DNA of 64,000 nucleotides from Pleurodeles waltl. Its lineage: Eukaryota; Chordata; Amphibia; Caudata; Salamandridae. The position numbers and the translations under genes were made by a program. Shown here one piece after another: positions 40,585-51,300 of the stretch. The notes under the pieces are model-generated. The model saw only the letters and a list, made by a program, of their open reading frames with translations. It ran no database searches and was not told the DNA's origin. Position 1 is the stretch's first letter; each line of letters opens with the position of its first letter. Location: NCBI RefSeq assembly GCF_031143425.1, contig NC_090438.1, forward strand, positions 771,043,138 to 771,107,137, written 5' to 3'.

Positions 40585-40791
40585 GAAAATGTCACTTACC
40601 CAGTGTACATCTGTTCGTGGCATTAGTGGCTGCAGATTCACATGCTGTGCACATCCCGCCATCTGGTGTTGGGCTCGGAGTGTTACAAGTTGTTTTTCTT
40701 CGAAGAAATCTTTTCGAGTCACGAGATCGAGGGACTCCTCCCATTTCGGCTCCATTGCGCATGGGCGTCGACTCCATCTTAGATTGTTTTC
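40585..40791 (-). repeat. D6 left inverted terminal repeat
   Basis: Directly abuts the left ICR half of D7. It carries cacatcccgccatctggtg, matched in the D6 right ITR. Confidence 0.87.
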
Positions 40792-40955
40792 CCCGCACAG
40801 GGTGAGGTAGGAGTTGTATATGCTAGTAATAGTGCCCATGCAATGGAGTGAATACGTATGTACATAATGTAGTTTAAAGTAATATATTTAAAAATATACA
40901 GATGTTCAAGATCAACTTCTAAACGGCTACAGGCTCCCGGGGAGGCGGGTGGGCG

Positions 40956-41057
40956 CATGTGAATCTGCAGCGACTAATGCCACGAACAGATGTACACTGG
41001 GTAAGTGACATTTTCCGTTCGATGGCATGTGTAGCTGCAGATACACATGCTGTGCAT
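40956..41057 (-). repeat. D6 internal complementary region
   Basis: Complement of the D6 tips joined: catgtgaatctgcagcg...gacattttcc followed by gttcgatggcatgtgtagc. Confidence 0.87.
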
Positions 41058-41093
41058 AGACTAGTAAGCAGTTATCTCCCCAAAAGCGGTGGT

Positions 41094-43979
41094 TCAGCCC
41101 GTAGGAGTTGAAGTTGTTTGAAACAATGTTCGTAGTACTGCTTGGCCTACTGTGGCTTGCTGTGTTGTTAGCACATCTACGCAGTAGTGTTTGGTAAATG
41201 TATGAGGCGTAGACCATGTAGCTGCCTTACATATTTCTGTCATTGGAATATTTCCTAGAAAGGCCATGGTAGCACCTTTCTTTCTAGTTGAGTGTGCCTT
41301 TGGTGTAATAGGCAGTTCTCTTTTTGCTTTAAGATAACAGGTTGGAATGCACTTAACTATCCATCTAGCAATGCCTTGCTTAGAAATTGGATTTCCTGTA
41401 TGAGGTTTTTGGAAAGCAATAAATAATTGTTTTGTTTTGCGAATTAGTTTTGTTCTGTCAATGTAGTACATTAACGCTCTTTTGATGTCTAATGTATGTA
41501 GTGCTCTTTCAGCTACAGAGTCTGGCTGTGGGAAGAACACTGGTAATTCTACTGTATGATTTAAGTGGAACGGTGATATGACTTTTGGTAAAAATTTAGG
41601 ATTTGTTCGTAGAACTAATTTATGCTTGTGTATCTGAATAAATGGTTCTTGTATGGTAAATGCTTGAATCTCACTTACTCTTCTTAAAGATGTGATGGCA
41701 ATTAAAAATGCAACTTTCCATGTTAAGTATTGCATTTCACAAGAGTGCATGGGCTCAAAAGGTGGACCCATGAGTCGTGTTAAGACAATGTTGAGGTTCC
41801 ATGAAGGAACTGGTGGGGTTCTTGGTGGTATAATTCTCTTTAGACCTTCCATAAATGCTTTTATGACTGGTATCCTAAATAGAGAAGTTGAGTGCGTAAT
41901 TTGCAGGTAAGCTGAAATTGCTGTAAGATGTATTTTAATGGAAGAAAAAGCTAGCTTTGATTTTTGCAAATGTAGTAAGTATCCTACGATGTCTTTGGCA
42001 GATGCGTGAAAGGGTTGAATTTGATTATTATGGCAGTAATAAACAAATCTTTTCCACTTATTTGCATAGCAATGTCTAGTGGTAGGTTTCCTAGCTTGTT
42101 TTATGACCTCCATACATTCCTGTGTAAGGTCTAAGTGTCCGAACTCTAGGACTTCAGGAGCCAGATTGCTAGATTCAGCGATGCTGGATTTGGGTGTCTG
42201 ATCTGTTGTTTGTGTTGCGTTAACAGATCTGGTATGTTTGGTAGTTTGACATGAGGCACTACTGAGAGGTCTAGTAGTGTTGTGTACCAAGGTTGTCTTG
42301 CCCATGTTGGTGCTATTAGTATGAGTTTGAGTTTGTTTTGACTCAATCTGTTTACTAGATATGGAACGAGAGGGAGAGGGGGAAAAGCGTAAGCAAATAT
42401 CCCTGACCAACTCATCCATAACGCATTGCCCTGAGACTGATCTTGTGGGTACCTGGATGCGAAGTTTTGGCATTTTGCGTTTTCCTTTGTTGCAAATAGA
42501 TCTATTTGTGGTGTTCCCCAACTCTGGAAGTAAGTATTCAGTATTTGGGGGTGAATCTCCCATTCGTGGATCTGTTGGTGATCCCGAGAGAGATTGTCTG
42601 CTAACTGATTCTGAATTCCTGGAATAAATTGTGCTATTAGGCGAATGTGGTTGTGAATCGCCCAATGCCATATTCTCTGTGCAAGGAGACACAACTGTGT
42701 TGAGTGTGTGCCTCCCTGTTTGTTTAGGTAATACATCGTTGTCATGTTGTCTGTTTTTACAAGAATGTGTTTGTAGCTTATTATGGGTTGAAATGCTTTC
42801 AGCGCTAGAAATACTGCCAATAGTTCTAAGTGATTTATATGAAACTGTTTTTGGTGAGTGTCCCATTGTCCTTGGATGCTGTATTGATTGAGGTGTGCTC
42901 CCCACCCTATCATGGAGGCATCTGTCGTTATTACATATTGTGGCACTGGGTCTTGGAAAGGCCGCCCTTGGTTTAAATTTATACTGTTCCACCATTGAAG
43001 CGAGGTGTATGTTTGGCGGTCTACCAACACCAGATCCAGAATTTGACCCTGTGCCTGTGACCACTGTGATGCTAGGCACTGTTGTAAGGGCCGCATGTGC
43101 AACCTTGCGTTTGGGACAATGGCTATGCATGAGGACATCATGCCTAAGAGTTTCATCACCATTTTGACTTGTATTTTTTGATTTGGATACATGGCCTGTA
43201 TTACATTGTGAAATGCCTGAACTCTTTGTGGACTTGGAGTGGCAATCCCTTTTGCTGTGTTGATTGTCGCCCCTAAGTATTGCTGTGTTTGACACAGCAG
43301 AAGGTGTGACTTTGTGTAGTTGATTGTGAAACCTAGTTTGTGGAGGGTTTCCATGACATACTCTGTGTGTTGTGAACACCTTTCTAGCGTGTTGGTTTTG
43401 ATTAACCAATCGTCTAGGTACGGGAACACATGTATTTGCTGCCTTCGGATATGTGCAGCTACGACTGCTAGGCACTTTGTAAAAACTCTTGGCGCAGTGG
43501 TTATTCCGAATGGCAACACCTTGAATTGGTAATGTATCCCTTGGAATACAAACCTTAAGTACTTTTTGTGTGAAGGATGTATTGGTATATGGAAATATGC
43601 ATCCTTTAGGTCTCGTGTTGTCATGTAGTTTTGTTGTTTGAGTAGTGGGATTACGTCTTGTAATGTCACCATGTGAAAGTGATCTGATTTGATGTAGGTA
43701 TTTAATGTTCGGAGATCTAATATAGGTCTCAGACTCTTGTCTTTTTTGGGTATGAGAAAATACAGAGAGTAAACTCCTGTTCCTTTCTGGTGTTTTGGTA
43801 CTAATTCTATTGCTTCTTTTAGTAGTAATGCCTGAACTTCTAGTCCTAGAAGATCTATATGTTGTTTTGACATATTGTGTGTTTTCGGTGGGACGTTTGG
43901 AGGGAATTTGAGAAATTCTATGCAATAACCATGCTGGATAATTGCCAGTACCCAGGTGTCTGTTGTTATCTCCTCCCAA
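41094..43979 (-). CDS. D6 tyrosine recombinase frame, open (961 codons)
   Basis: Open to a TGA at 41094. In the 961-codon frame the likely catalytic residues are R767 (SLRRVSEIQ), H896 and R899 (HSTR) and Y932 (FTKHY), with W922 and H926 between; this is the R...HxxR...Y pattern of tyrosine recombinases. The recombinase domain proper starts near codon 620 (about 42120). Codons 1-620 overlap the complete pol frame in the -1 register. The product would act on the circular DNA intermediate in the nucleus. Downstream is the ICR. The start codon is uncertain. Confidence 0.88.
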   Translation of the reverse strand: MGGDNNRHLGTGNYPAWLLHRISQIPSKRPTENTQYVKTTYRSSRTRSSGITTKRSNRISTKTPERNRSLLSVFSHTQKRQESETYIRSPNIKYLHQIRSLSHGDITRRNPTTQTTKLHDNTRPKGCIFPYTNTSFTQKVLKVCIPRDTLPIQGVAIRNNHCAKSFYKVPSSRSCTYPKAANTCVPVPRRLVNQNQHARKVFTTHRVCHGNPPQTRFHNQLHKVTPSAVSNTAILRGDNQHSKRDCHSKSTKSSGISQCNTGHVSKSKNTSQNGDETLRHDVLMHSHCPKRKVAHAALTTVPSITVVTGTGSNSGSGVGRPPNIHLASMVEQYKFKPRAAFPRPSATICNNDRCLHDRVGSTPQSIQHPRTMGHSPKTVSYKSLRTIGSISSAESISTHNKLQTHSCKNRQHDNDVLPKQTGRHTLNTVVSPCTENMALGDSQPHSPNSTIYSRNSESVSRQSLSGSPTDPRMGDSPPNTEYLLPELGNTTNRSICNKGKRKMPKLRIQVPTRSVSGQCVMDELVRDICLRFSPSPSRSISSKQIESKQTQTHTNSTNMGKTTLVHNTTRPLSSASCQTTKHTRSVNATQTTDQTPKSSIAESSNLAPEVLEFGHLDLTQECMEVIKQARKPTTRHCYANKWKRFVYYCHNNQIQPFHASAKDIVGYLLHLQKSKLAFSSIKIHLTAISAYLQITHSTSLFRIPVIKAFMEGLKRIIPPRTPPVPSWNLNIVLTRLMGPPFEPMHSCEMQYLTWKVAFLIAITSLRRVSEIQAFTIQEPFIQIHKHKLVLRTNPKFLPKVISPFHLNHTVELPVFFPQPDSVAERALHTLDIKRALMYYIDRTKLIRKTKQLFIAFQKPHTGNPISKQGIARWIVKCIPTCYLKAKRELPITPKAHSTRKKGATMAFLGNIPMTEICKAATWSTPHTFTKHYCVDVLTTQQATVGQAVLRTLFQTTSTPTG

Positions 43980-44011
43980 TGTTTGTAAAATTGGCTTAGT
44001 CTCCCCCCCAC
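42146..44011 (-). CDS. pol: D6 pol: RT, RNase H and methyltransferase-like domain, intact (621 codons)
   Basis: The reverse transcriptase has the motif A aspartate D134 in RDLKDAYF (L-to-R change at 133), then FKVLPFG and the YLDD box with D200 and D201. RNase H has D364, E396, D421 and D472 (LADNLSRD). The C-terminal domain, about residues 498-590 (WGTPQIDLFATKENAKC, AFPP at 542-545, APTWARQPWY at 568-577), resembles the phage-Dam-type methyltransferase domain of DIRS elements, with AFPP in place of the usual NPPY-type motif. The frame ends WLLKS at 42146, just where the recombinase domain begins. It starts without an ATG and is open into the gag end. Confidence 0.9.
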   Translation of the reverse strand: MGGRLSQFYKHWEEITTDTWVLAIIQHGYCIEFLKFPPNVPPKTHNMSKQHIDLLGLEVQALLLKEAIELVPKHQKGTGVYSLYFLIPKKDKSLRPILDLRTLNTYIKSDHFHMVTLQDVIPLLKQQNYMTTRDLKDAYFHIPIHPSHKKYLRFVFQGIHYQFKVLPFGITTAPRVFTKCLAVVAAHIRRQQIHVFPYLDDWLIKTNTLERCSQHTEYVMETLHKLGFTINYTKSHLLLCQTQQYLGATINTAKGIATPSPQRVQAFHNVIQAMYPNQKIQVKMVMKLLGMMSSCIAIVPNARLHMRPLQQCLASQWSQAQGQILDLVLVDRQTYTSLQWWNSINLNQGRPFQDPVPQYVITTDASMIGWGAHLNQYSIQGQWDTHQKQFHINHLELLAVFLALKAFQPIISYKHILVKTDNMTTMYYLNKQGGTHSTQLCLLAQRIWHWAIHNHIRLIAQFIPGIQNQLADNLSRDHQQIHEWEIHPQILNTYFQSWGTPQIDLFATKENAKCQNFASRYPQDQSQGNALWMSWSGIFAYAFPPLPLVPYLVNRLSQNKLKLILIAPTWARQPWYTTLLDLSVVPHVKLPNIPDLLTQHKQQIRHPNPASLNLAIWLLKS

Positions 44012-44045
44012 AGGTGTTATGTGTTGGGGATGTGTGACTTGGAAG

Positions 44046-45652
44046 TCACTGCTTGTTTTGAGGGGTTTTGGGGCTTTGGAACTTCCCTCTATTTTTGGGG
44101 AATTGTCCCCCTCTATATTGCCCCCGAAAACTTCCCCGCTGATATTGGCTTTGATAAGTGGGCCTTGCTTGTGAGGTTGTGGCCTCTGTAGGTTGACCTC
44201 GAAATCCTACCCTAAATTGTGTTTTGCGAAATGTGCCTCTGCTTTGTGGGGAGTAGAGTGCGCCCATGGCTTTTGCGGTATCAGTATCTTTTTTGAGTTT
44301 TTCAATAGCAGTGTCGACTTCCAGCCCAAACAACTGCTGTTCATTAAAGGGCATATTCAGCACGGCTTGTTGTATTTCCGGCTTGAATCCTGACGTACGC
44401 AACCATGCGTGTCTCCTTATCGTTATTGCAGTATCTACCGTCCTTGCAGCCGTATCTGCTGCGTCCATTGATGACCGTATCTGATTATTGGAGATACTTT
44501 GTCCTTCTTCTACCACTTGTTGTGCCCTTTTTTGGAACTCTTTGGGTAAGTGTTCTATGAAATGCTGCATTTCGTCCCAATGAGCTCTGTCGTATCTTGC
44601 CAAAAGTGCTTGTGAATTGGCAATACGCCATTGGTTTGCTGCTTGTGCTGCAATTCTTTTACCCGCAGCATCGAATTTGCGACTCTCCTTGTCTGGAGGT
44701 GGTGCATCTCCCGAGGTATGAGAGTTTGCTCTCTTGCGAGCTGCCCCAACAACCACAGAATCTGGTGTTAATTGCTGCGTAATATAAACAGGGTCTGTTG
44801 GTGGTGGCTTGTACTTCTTCTCCACCCTTGGAGTTATGGCTCTGCCTTTAACAGGATCCTGAAATATTTGTTTGGAATGTTTTATCATTCCGGGGAGCAT
44901 AGGTAAGCTTTGGTATTGGCTATGAGTGGAGGAGAGTGTATTAAACAAAAAGTCATACTCAATTGGTTCTGAATGCAAGGTGACGTTATGAAACGCAGCT
45001 GCCCTTGAGACCACCTGCGTGTAGGATGTACTGTCTTCAGGTGGCGAAGGCCTCGCAGGGTAACAGTCTGGGCTGTTATCTGATACAGGAGCATCATAAA
45101 GGTCCCATGCATCAGGATCATCTTGACTCACTGCAGAATGTGTCGGGGATTGAATCAGTGGTGGAGTGGCTACCGGTGATGTGTGCATTGATGGTGGTGG
45201 AGTTGTTTGTCTTGCCACCTTTGCCTGTGGCTGCTTGTCCTTTTCTTGAAAGGCAAGTCTTCTTTTCATTTTAATTGGGGGAAGAGTGCTGATCTTCCCT
45301 GTGTCTTTTTGAATGTGGAGCCTTCTTTGAGTGTAGTCTGGCTCAACAGATTCAAGTTCCTCTCCAAACTTATGTCCTTGCATTTGGGAGGATAATCCCT
45401 GTTCCTCTGTGTAGGAACCTGTTTTCGGTTCCGAGGCTGGATGTTTCGGAATCTAAATCTTTTCGGTCGCCTTTTTGGGCTCCGAGGCAACCTTCTTTAT
45501 TTTCGGCGTTGTGGTGTCTCGGTGCCGAACCATTTCGGTGCCACTGTCTCGTTGCCGAATCTGTTCGGAGCCGCTGTCTCGGGCCTGAGATTGCTGTGTG
45601 GCGGTATCTCGACCGGAGTCGGATGACTTCGCCACATGCATGCCCTTTTTTG
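44046..45652 (-). pseudogene. gag: D6 gag, C-terminal part
   Basis: Open from 45383 to the stop at 44046 (445 residues), including the LPMLPGMIKHSK, GAARKRANSHTSG and RAHWDEMQHF blocks and the Gly/Arg-rich tail. Further upstream (45453-45652) the repeat region RDSGSEQIRQRDSGTEMVRHRD is in another register because of an indel near 45450. At 45653 the gene is cut by the Gmr1-like element; the N-terminus is at 56110-56501. Confidence 0.87.
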
Positions 45653-45657
45653 GTGCC

Positions 45658-48344
45658 TGTAGGAAGTTGGCTCTGTATGTGCTATTTCAAAGTAAGGAAT
45701 AGCATGCACAGAGTCCAAGGGTTCCCCTTAGAGGTAAAATAGTGGTAAAAATAGATAATACTAATGCTCTATTTTGTGGTAGTGTGGTCGAGCAGTAGGC
45801 TTATCCAAGGAGTAGTGTTAAGCATTTGTTGTACATACACATAGACAATAAATGAGGTACACACACTCAGAGACAAATCCAGCCAATAGGTTTTTATATA
45901 GAAAAATATCTTTTCTTAGTTTATTTTAAGAACCACAGGTTCAAATTCTACATGTAATAGCTCATTCGAAAGGTATTGCAGGTAAGTACTTTAGGAACTT
46001 CAAATCATCAAAATTGCATGTATACTTTTCAAGTTATTCACAAATAGCTGTTTTAAAAGTGGACACTTAGTGCAATTTTCACAGTTCCTAGGGGAGGTAA
46101 GTATTTGTTAGTTTTACCAGGTAAGTAAGACACTTACAGGGTTCAGTTCTTGGTCCAAGGTAGCCCACCGTTGGGGGTTCAGAGCAACCCCAAAGTCACC
46201 ACACCAGCAGTTCAGGGCCGGTCAGGTGCAGAGTTCAAAGTGGTGCCCAAAACACATAGGCTAGAATGGAGAGAAGGGGGTGCCCCGGTTCCGGTCTACT
46301 TGCAGGTAAGTACCCGCGTCTTCGGAGGGCAGACCAGGGGGGTTTTGTAGGGCACCGGGGGGGACACAAGCCCACACAGAAATTTCACCCTCAGCAGCGC
46401 GGGGGCGGCCGGGTGCAGTGTAGGAACAAGCGTCGGGTTTGTAATGGAAGTCAATGGGAGATCTAGGGATCTCTTCAGCGCTGCAGGCAGGCAAGGGGGG
46501 GGTTCCTCGGGGAAACCTCCACTTGGGCAAGGGAGAGGGACTCCTGGGGGTCACTCCTCCAGTGAAAGTCCGGTCCTTCAGGTCCTGGGGGCTGCGGGTG
46601 CAGGGTCTCTCCCAGGTGTCGGGACTTTGGTTTCAAAGAGTCGCGGTCAGGGGAAGCCTCGGGATTCCCTCTGCAGGCGGCGCTGTGGGGGCTCAGGGGG
46701 GACAGGTTTTTGTACTCACAGTCTTAGAGTAGTCCTGGGGTCCCTCCTGAGGTGTTGGATCGCCACCAGCCGAGTCGGGATCGCCGGGTGCAGTGTTGCA
46801 AGTCTCACGCCTTTTGCGGGGAGCTTGCAGGGTTCTTTAAAGCTGCTGGAAACAAAGTTGCAGCTTTTCTTGGAGCAGGTCCGCTGTCCTCGGGAGTTTC
46901 TTGTCTTTTCGAAGCAGGGGCAGTCCTCAGAGGATGTCGAGGTCGCTGGTCCCTTTGGAAGGCGTCGCTGGAGCAGGATCTTTGGAAGGCAGGAGACAGG
47001 CCGGTGAGTTTCTGGAGCCAAGGCAGTAGTCGTCTTCTGGTCTTCCTCTGCAGGGGTTTTCAGCTAGGCAGTCCTTCTTCTTGTAGTTGCAGGAATCTAA
47101 TTTTCTAGGGTTCAGGGTAGCCCTTAAATACTAAATTTAAGGGCGTGTTTAGGTCTGGGGGGTTAGTAGCCAATGGCTACTAGCCCTGAGGGTGGGTACA
47201 CCCTCTTTGTGCCTCCTCCCAAGGGGAGGGGGTCACAATCCTAACCCTATTGGGGGAATCCTCCATCTGCAAGATGGAGGATTTCTAAAAGTCAGAGTCA
47301 CCTCAGCTCAGGACACCTTAGGGGCTGTCCTGACTGGCCAGTGACTCCTCCTTGTTGCTTTCTTTGTTCCCTCCAGCCTTGCCGCCAAAAGTGGGGGCCG
47401 TGGCCGGAGGGGGCGGGCAACTCCACTAAGCTGGAGTGCCCTGCTGGGCTGTGACAAAGGGGTGAGCCTTTGAGGCTCACCGCCAGGTGTCACAGCTCCT
47501 GCCTGGGGGAGGTGTTAGCATCTCCACCCAGTGCAGGCTTTGTTACTGGCCTCAGAGTGACAAAGGCACTCTCCCCATGGGGCCAGCAACATGTCTCTGG
47601 TGTGGCAGGCTGCTGGAACTAGTCAGCCTACACAGACAGTCGGTTAAGTTTCAGGGGGCACCTCTAAGGTGCCCTCTGTGGTGTATTTTACAATAAAATG
47701 TACACTGGCATCAGTGTGCATTTATTGTGCTGAGAAGTTTGATACCAAACTTCCCAGTTTTCAGTGTAGCCATTATGGTGCTGTGGAGTTCGTGTTTGAC
47801 AGACTCCCAGACCATATACTCTTATGGCTACCCTGCACTTACAATGTCTAAGGTTTTGTTTAGACGCTGTAGGGGTACCATGCTCATGCACTGGTACCCT
47901 CACCTATGGTATAGTGCACCCTGCCTTAGGGCTGTAAGGCCTGCTAGAGGGGTGTCTTACCTATACTGCATAGGCAGTGAGAGGCTGGCATGGCACCCTG
48001 AGGGGAGTGCCATGTCGACTTACTCGTTTTGTCCTCACTAGCACACACAAGCTGGCAAGCAGTGTGTCTGTGCTGAGTGAGAGGTCTCCAGGGTGGCATA
48101 AGACATGCTGCATCCCTTAGAGACCTTCCTTGGCATCAGGGCCCTTGGTACTAGAAGTACCAGTTACAAGGGACTTATCTGGATGCCAGGGTCTGCCAAT
48201 TGTGGATACAAAAGTACAGGTTAGGGAAAGAACACTGGTGCTGGGGCCTGGTTAGCAGGCCTCAGCACACTTTCAATTGTAAACATAGCATCAGCAAAGG
48301 CAAAAAGTCAGGGGGCAACCATGCCAAGGAGGCATTTCCTTACA
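45658..48344 (-). repeat. 3' LTR of Gmr1-like copy 2
   Basis: 2,687 bp, the partner of 53418-56104 at an offset of 7,760 bp. It contains the same hairpin cluster (for example aatcctccatc/gatggaggatt at 47257-47283). Confidence 0.95.
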
Positions 48345-48347
48345 CAA

Positions 48348-48356
48348 CCCCCCCCC
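48348..48356 (-). other. Polypurine tract candidate, copy 2
   Basis: Nine C on the plus strand, i.e. G9 on the element strand, three bases before the 3' LTR, exactly as in copy 1. Confidence 0.6.
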
Positions 48357-48374
48357 AAACGAAAGAGGATGAGA

Positions 48375-51300
48375 CTAACCTTTCCCAAGAGAGTCTTCAT
48401 TTTCTAAGTGGAAGAACCTGGAAAGGCCATCTGCATTGGCATGGGCAGTCCCAGGTCTGTGTTCCACTATAAAGTCCATTCCCTGTAGGGAGATGGACCA
48501 CCTCAACAGTTTAGGATTTTCACCTTTCATTTGCATCAGCCATTTGAGAGGTCTGTGGTCAGTTTGAACTAGGAAGTGAGTCCCAAAGAGGTATGGTCTC
48601 AGCTTCTTCAGGGACCAAACCACAGCAAAGGCCTCCCTCTCAATGGCACTCCAACGCTGCTCCCTGGGGAGTAACCTCCTGCTAATGAAAGCAACAGGCT
48701 GGTCAAGGCCATCATCATTTGTTTGGGACAAAACTGCCCCTATCCCATGTTCAGAGGCATCAGTCTGCACAATGAACTGCTTAGAATAATCTGGAGCTTT
48801 GAGAACTGGTGCTGAGCACATTGCTTGTTTCAGGGTGTCAAAGGCCTGTTGGCAGTCCACAGTCCAGTTCACTTTCTTGGGCATTTTCTTGGAGGTGAGC
48901 TCAGTGAGGGCTGTCACAATGGATCCATATCCCTTCACAAACCTCCTGTAGTACCCAGTCAAGCCAAGGAATGCCCTGACTTGAGTCTGGGTTTTTGGAG
49001 CTACCCAGTCCAGAATGGTCTGGATCTTGGGTTGGAGTGGCTGAACTTGGCCTCCACCTACAAGGTGGCCCAAGTAAACCACAGTTCCCTGCCCTATCTG
49101 GCATTTGGATGCCTTGATAGAGAGGCCTGCAGATTGCAGAGCCTTCAAAACCTTCTTCAGGTGGACCAGGTGATCCTGCCAGGTGGAGCTAAAGACAGCA
49201 ATATCATCAAGATAAGCTGTGCTAAAGGACTCCAAGCCAGCAAGGACTTGATTCACCAACCTTTGGAAGGTGGCAGGGGCATTCTTTAAACCAAAGGGCA
49301 TAACAGTAAACTGATAATGCCCATCAGGTGTGGAGAATGCTGTCTTTTCTTTTGCTCCAGGTGCCATTTTTATTTGCCAGTACCCTGCTGTCAAGTCAAA
49401 GGTACTTAGAAATTTGGCAGCACCTAACTTATCAATGAGCTCATCAGCTCTTGGAATTGGATGGGCATCTGTCTTGGTGACAGAGTTGAGCCCTCTGTAG
49501 TCCACACAAAACCTCATCTCTTTCTTTCCATCTTTGGTGTGAGGTTTGGGGACTAAGACCACTGGGCTAGCCCAGGGGCTGTCAGAGCGCTAAATCACTC
49601 CCAATTCCAGCATCTTGTGGACTTCCATCTTGATGCTTTCCTTAACATGGTCAGACTGTCTGAAGATTTTGTTCTTGACAGGCATGCTGTCTCCTGTGTC
49701 CACATCATGGGTACACAGGTGTGTCTGACCAGGGGTTAGGGAGAAAAGCTCAGGAAACTGTTGTAGGACTCTCCTACAATCAGCCTGCTGTTGGCCAGAG
49801 AGGGTGTCTGAGTAGATCACTCCATCTACTGTGCCATCTTTTGGGTCTGATGACAGAAGATCAGGGAGAGGTTCACTCTCTGCCTCCTGATCCTCATCTG
49901 TTACCATTAACAGATTCACATCAGCCCTGTCATGGAAGAGCTTAAGGCGGTTCACATGGATCACCCTCTTGGGGCTCCTGCTTGTGCCCAGGTCCACCAG
50001 GTAGGTGACCTGACTCTTCCTCTCTAGCACTGGGTAAGGGCCACTCCATTTGTCCTGGAGTGCCCTGGGAGCCACAGGCTCCAGAACCCAGACTTTCTGC
50101 CCTGGTTGGAACTCAACCAGTGCAGCCTTTTGGTCATACCAAAACTTCTGGAGTTGTTGGCTGGCCTCAAGGTTTTTGGTTGCCTTTTCCATGTACTCTG
50201 CCATTCTAGAGCGAAGGCCAAGTACATAGTCCACTATGTCCTGTTTAGGCTCATAGAGAGGTCTCTCCCAGCCTTCTTTAACAAGGGCAAGTGGTCCCCT
50301 TACAGGATGACCAAACAGAAGTTCAAAGGGTGAGAACCCTACTCCCTTCTGTGGTACCTCCCTGTAAGCGAAAAGCAGACATGGCAGGAGGACATCCCAT
50401 CTCCTTTTGAGTTTTTCTGGGAGCCCCATGATCATGCCCTTTAATGTCTTGTTGAATCTCTCAACTAAGCCATTAGTTTGTGGATGGTAAGGTGTAGTGA
50501 ATTTATAAGTCACTCCACACTCATTCCACATGTGCTTTAGGTATGCTGACATGAAGTTGGTACCTCTGTCAGACACCACCTCCTTAGGGAAACCCACTCT
50601 GGTAAAGATACCAATGAGGGCCTTGGCTACTGCAGGGGCAGTAGTCGACCTAAGGGGAATAGCTTCAGGATACCTGGTAGCATGATCCACTACTACCAGG
50701 ATATACATATTTCCTGAGGCTGTGGGAGGTTCCAGTGGACCAACTATGTCCACACCCACTCTTTCAAAGGGCACCCCCACCACAGGAAGTGGAATGAGGG
50801 GGGCCTTTGGATGCCCACCTGTCTTACCACTGGCTTGACAGGTGGGGCAGGAGAGGCAAAACTCCTTAACCATGTTGGACATATTGGGCCAGTAGAAGTG
50901 GTTGACTAACCTCTCCCACGTCTTGGTTTGTCCCAAATGTCCAGCAAGGGGAATGTCATGGGCCAATGTTAGGATGAACTCTCTGAACAGCTGAGGCACT
51001 ACCACTCTCCTAGTGGCACCAGGTTTGGGGTCTCTGGCCTCAGTGTACAGGAGCCCATCTTCCCAATAGACCCTATGTGTCCCATTTTTCTTGCCTTTGG
51101 ACTCTTCAGCAGCTTGCTGCCTAAGGCCTTCAAGAGAGGGACAGGTTTCTTGTCCCTTACACAGCTCCTCCCTTGAGGGTCCCCCTGGGCCTAAGAGCTC
51201 AACCTGATAAGGTTCAAGCTCCAAAGGCTCAGTTCCCTCAGAGGGCAGAACTTCTTCCTGAGAAGAGAGGTTCCCTTTCTTTTGCTGTGTTGCAGTTGGT

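Noticed and set aside
42300..42460. A possible separate integrase in the DIRS elements
   Set aside because: No HHCC or DD35E pattern is present in any DIRS copy; the only integrases are in the two Gmr1-like elements, and the DIRS copies have a tyrosine recombinase.
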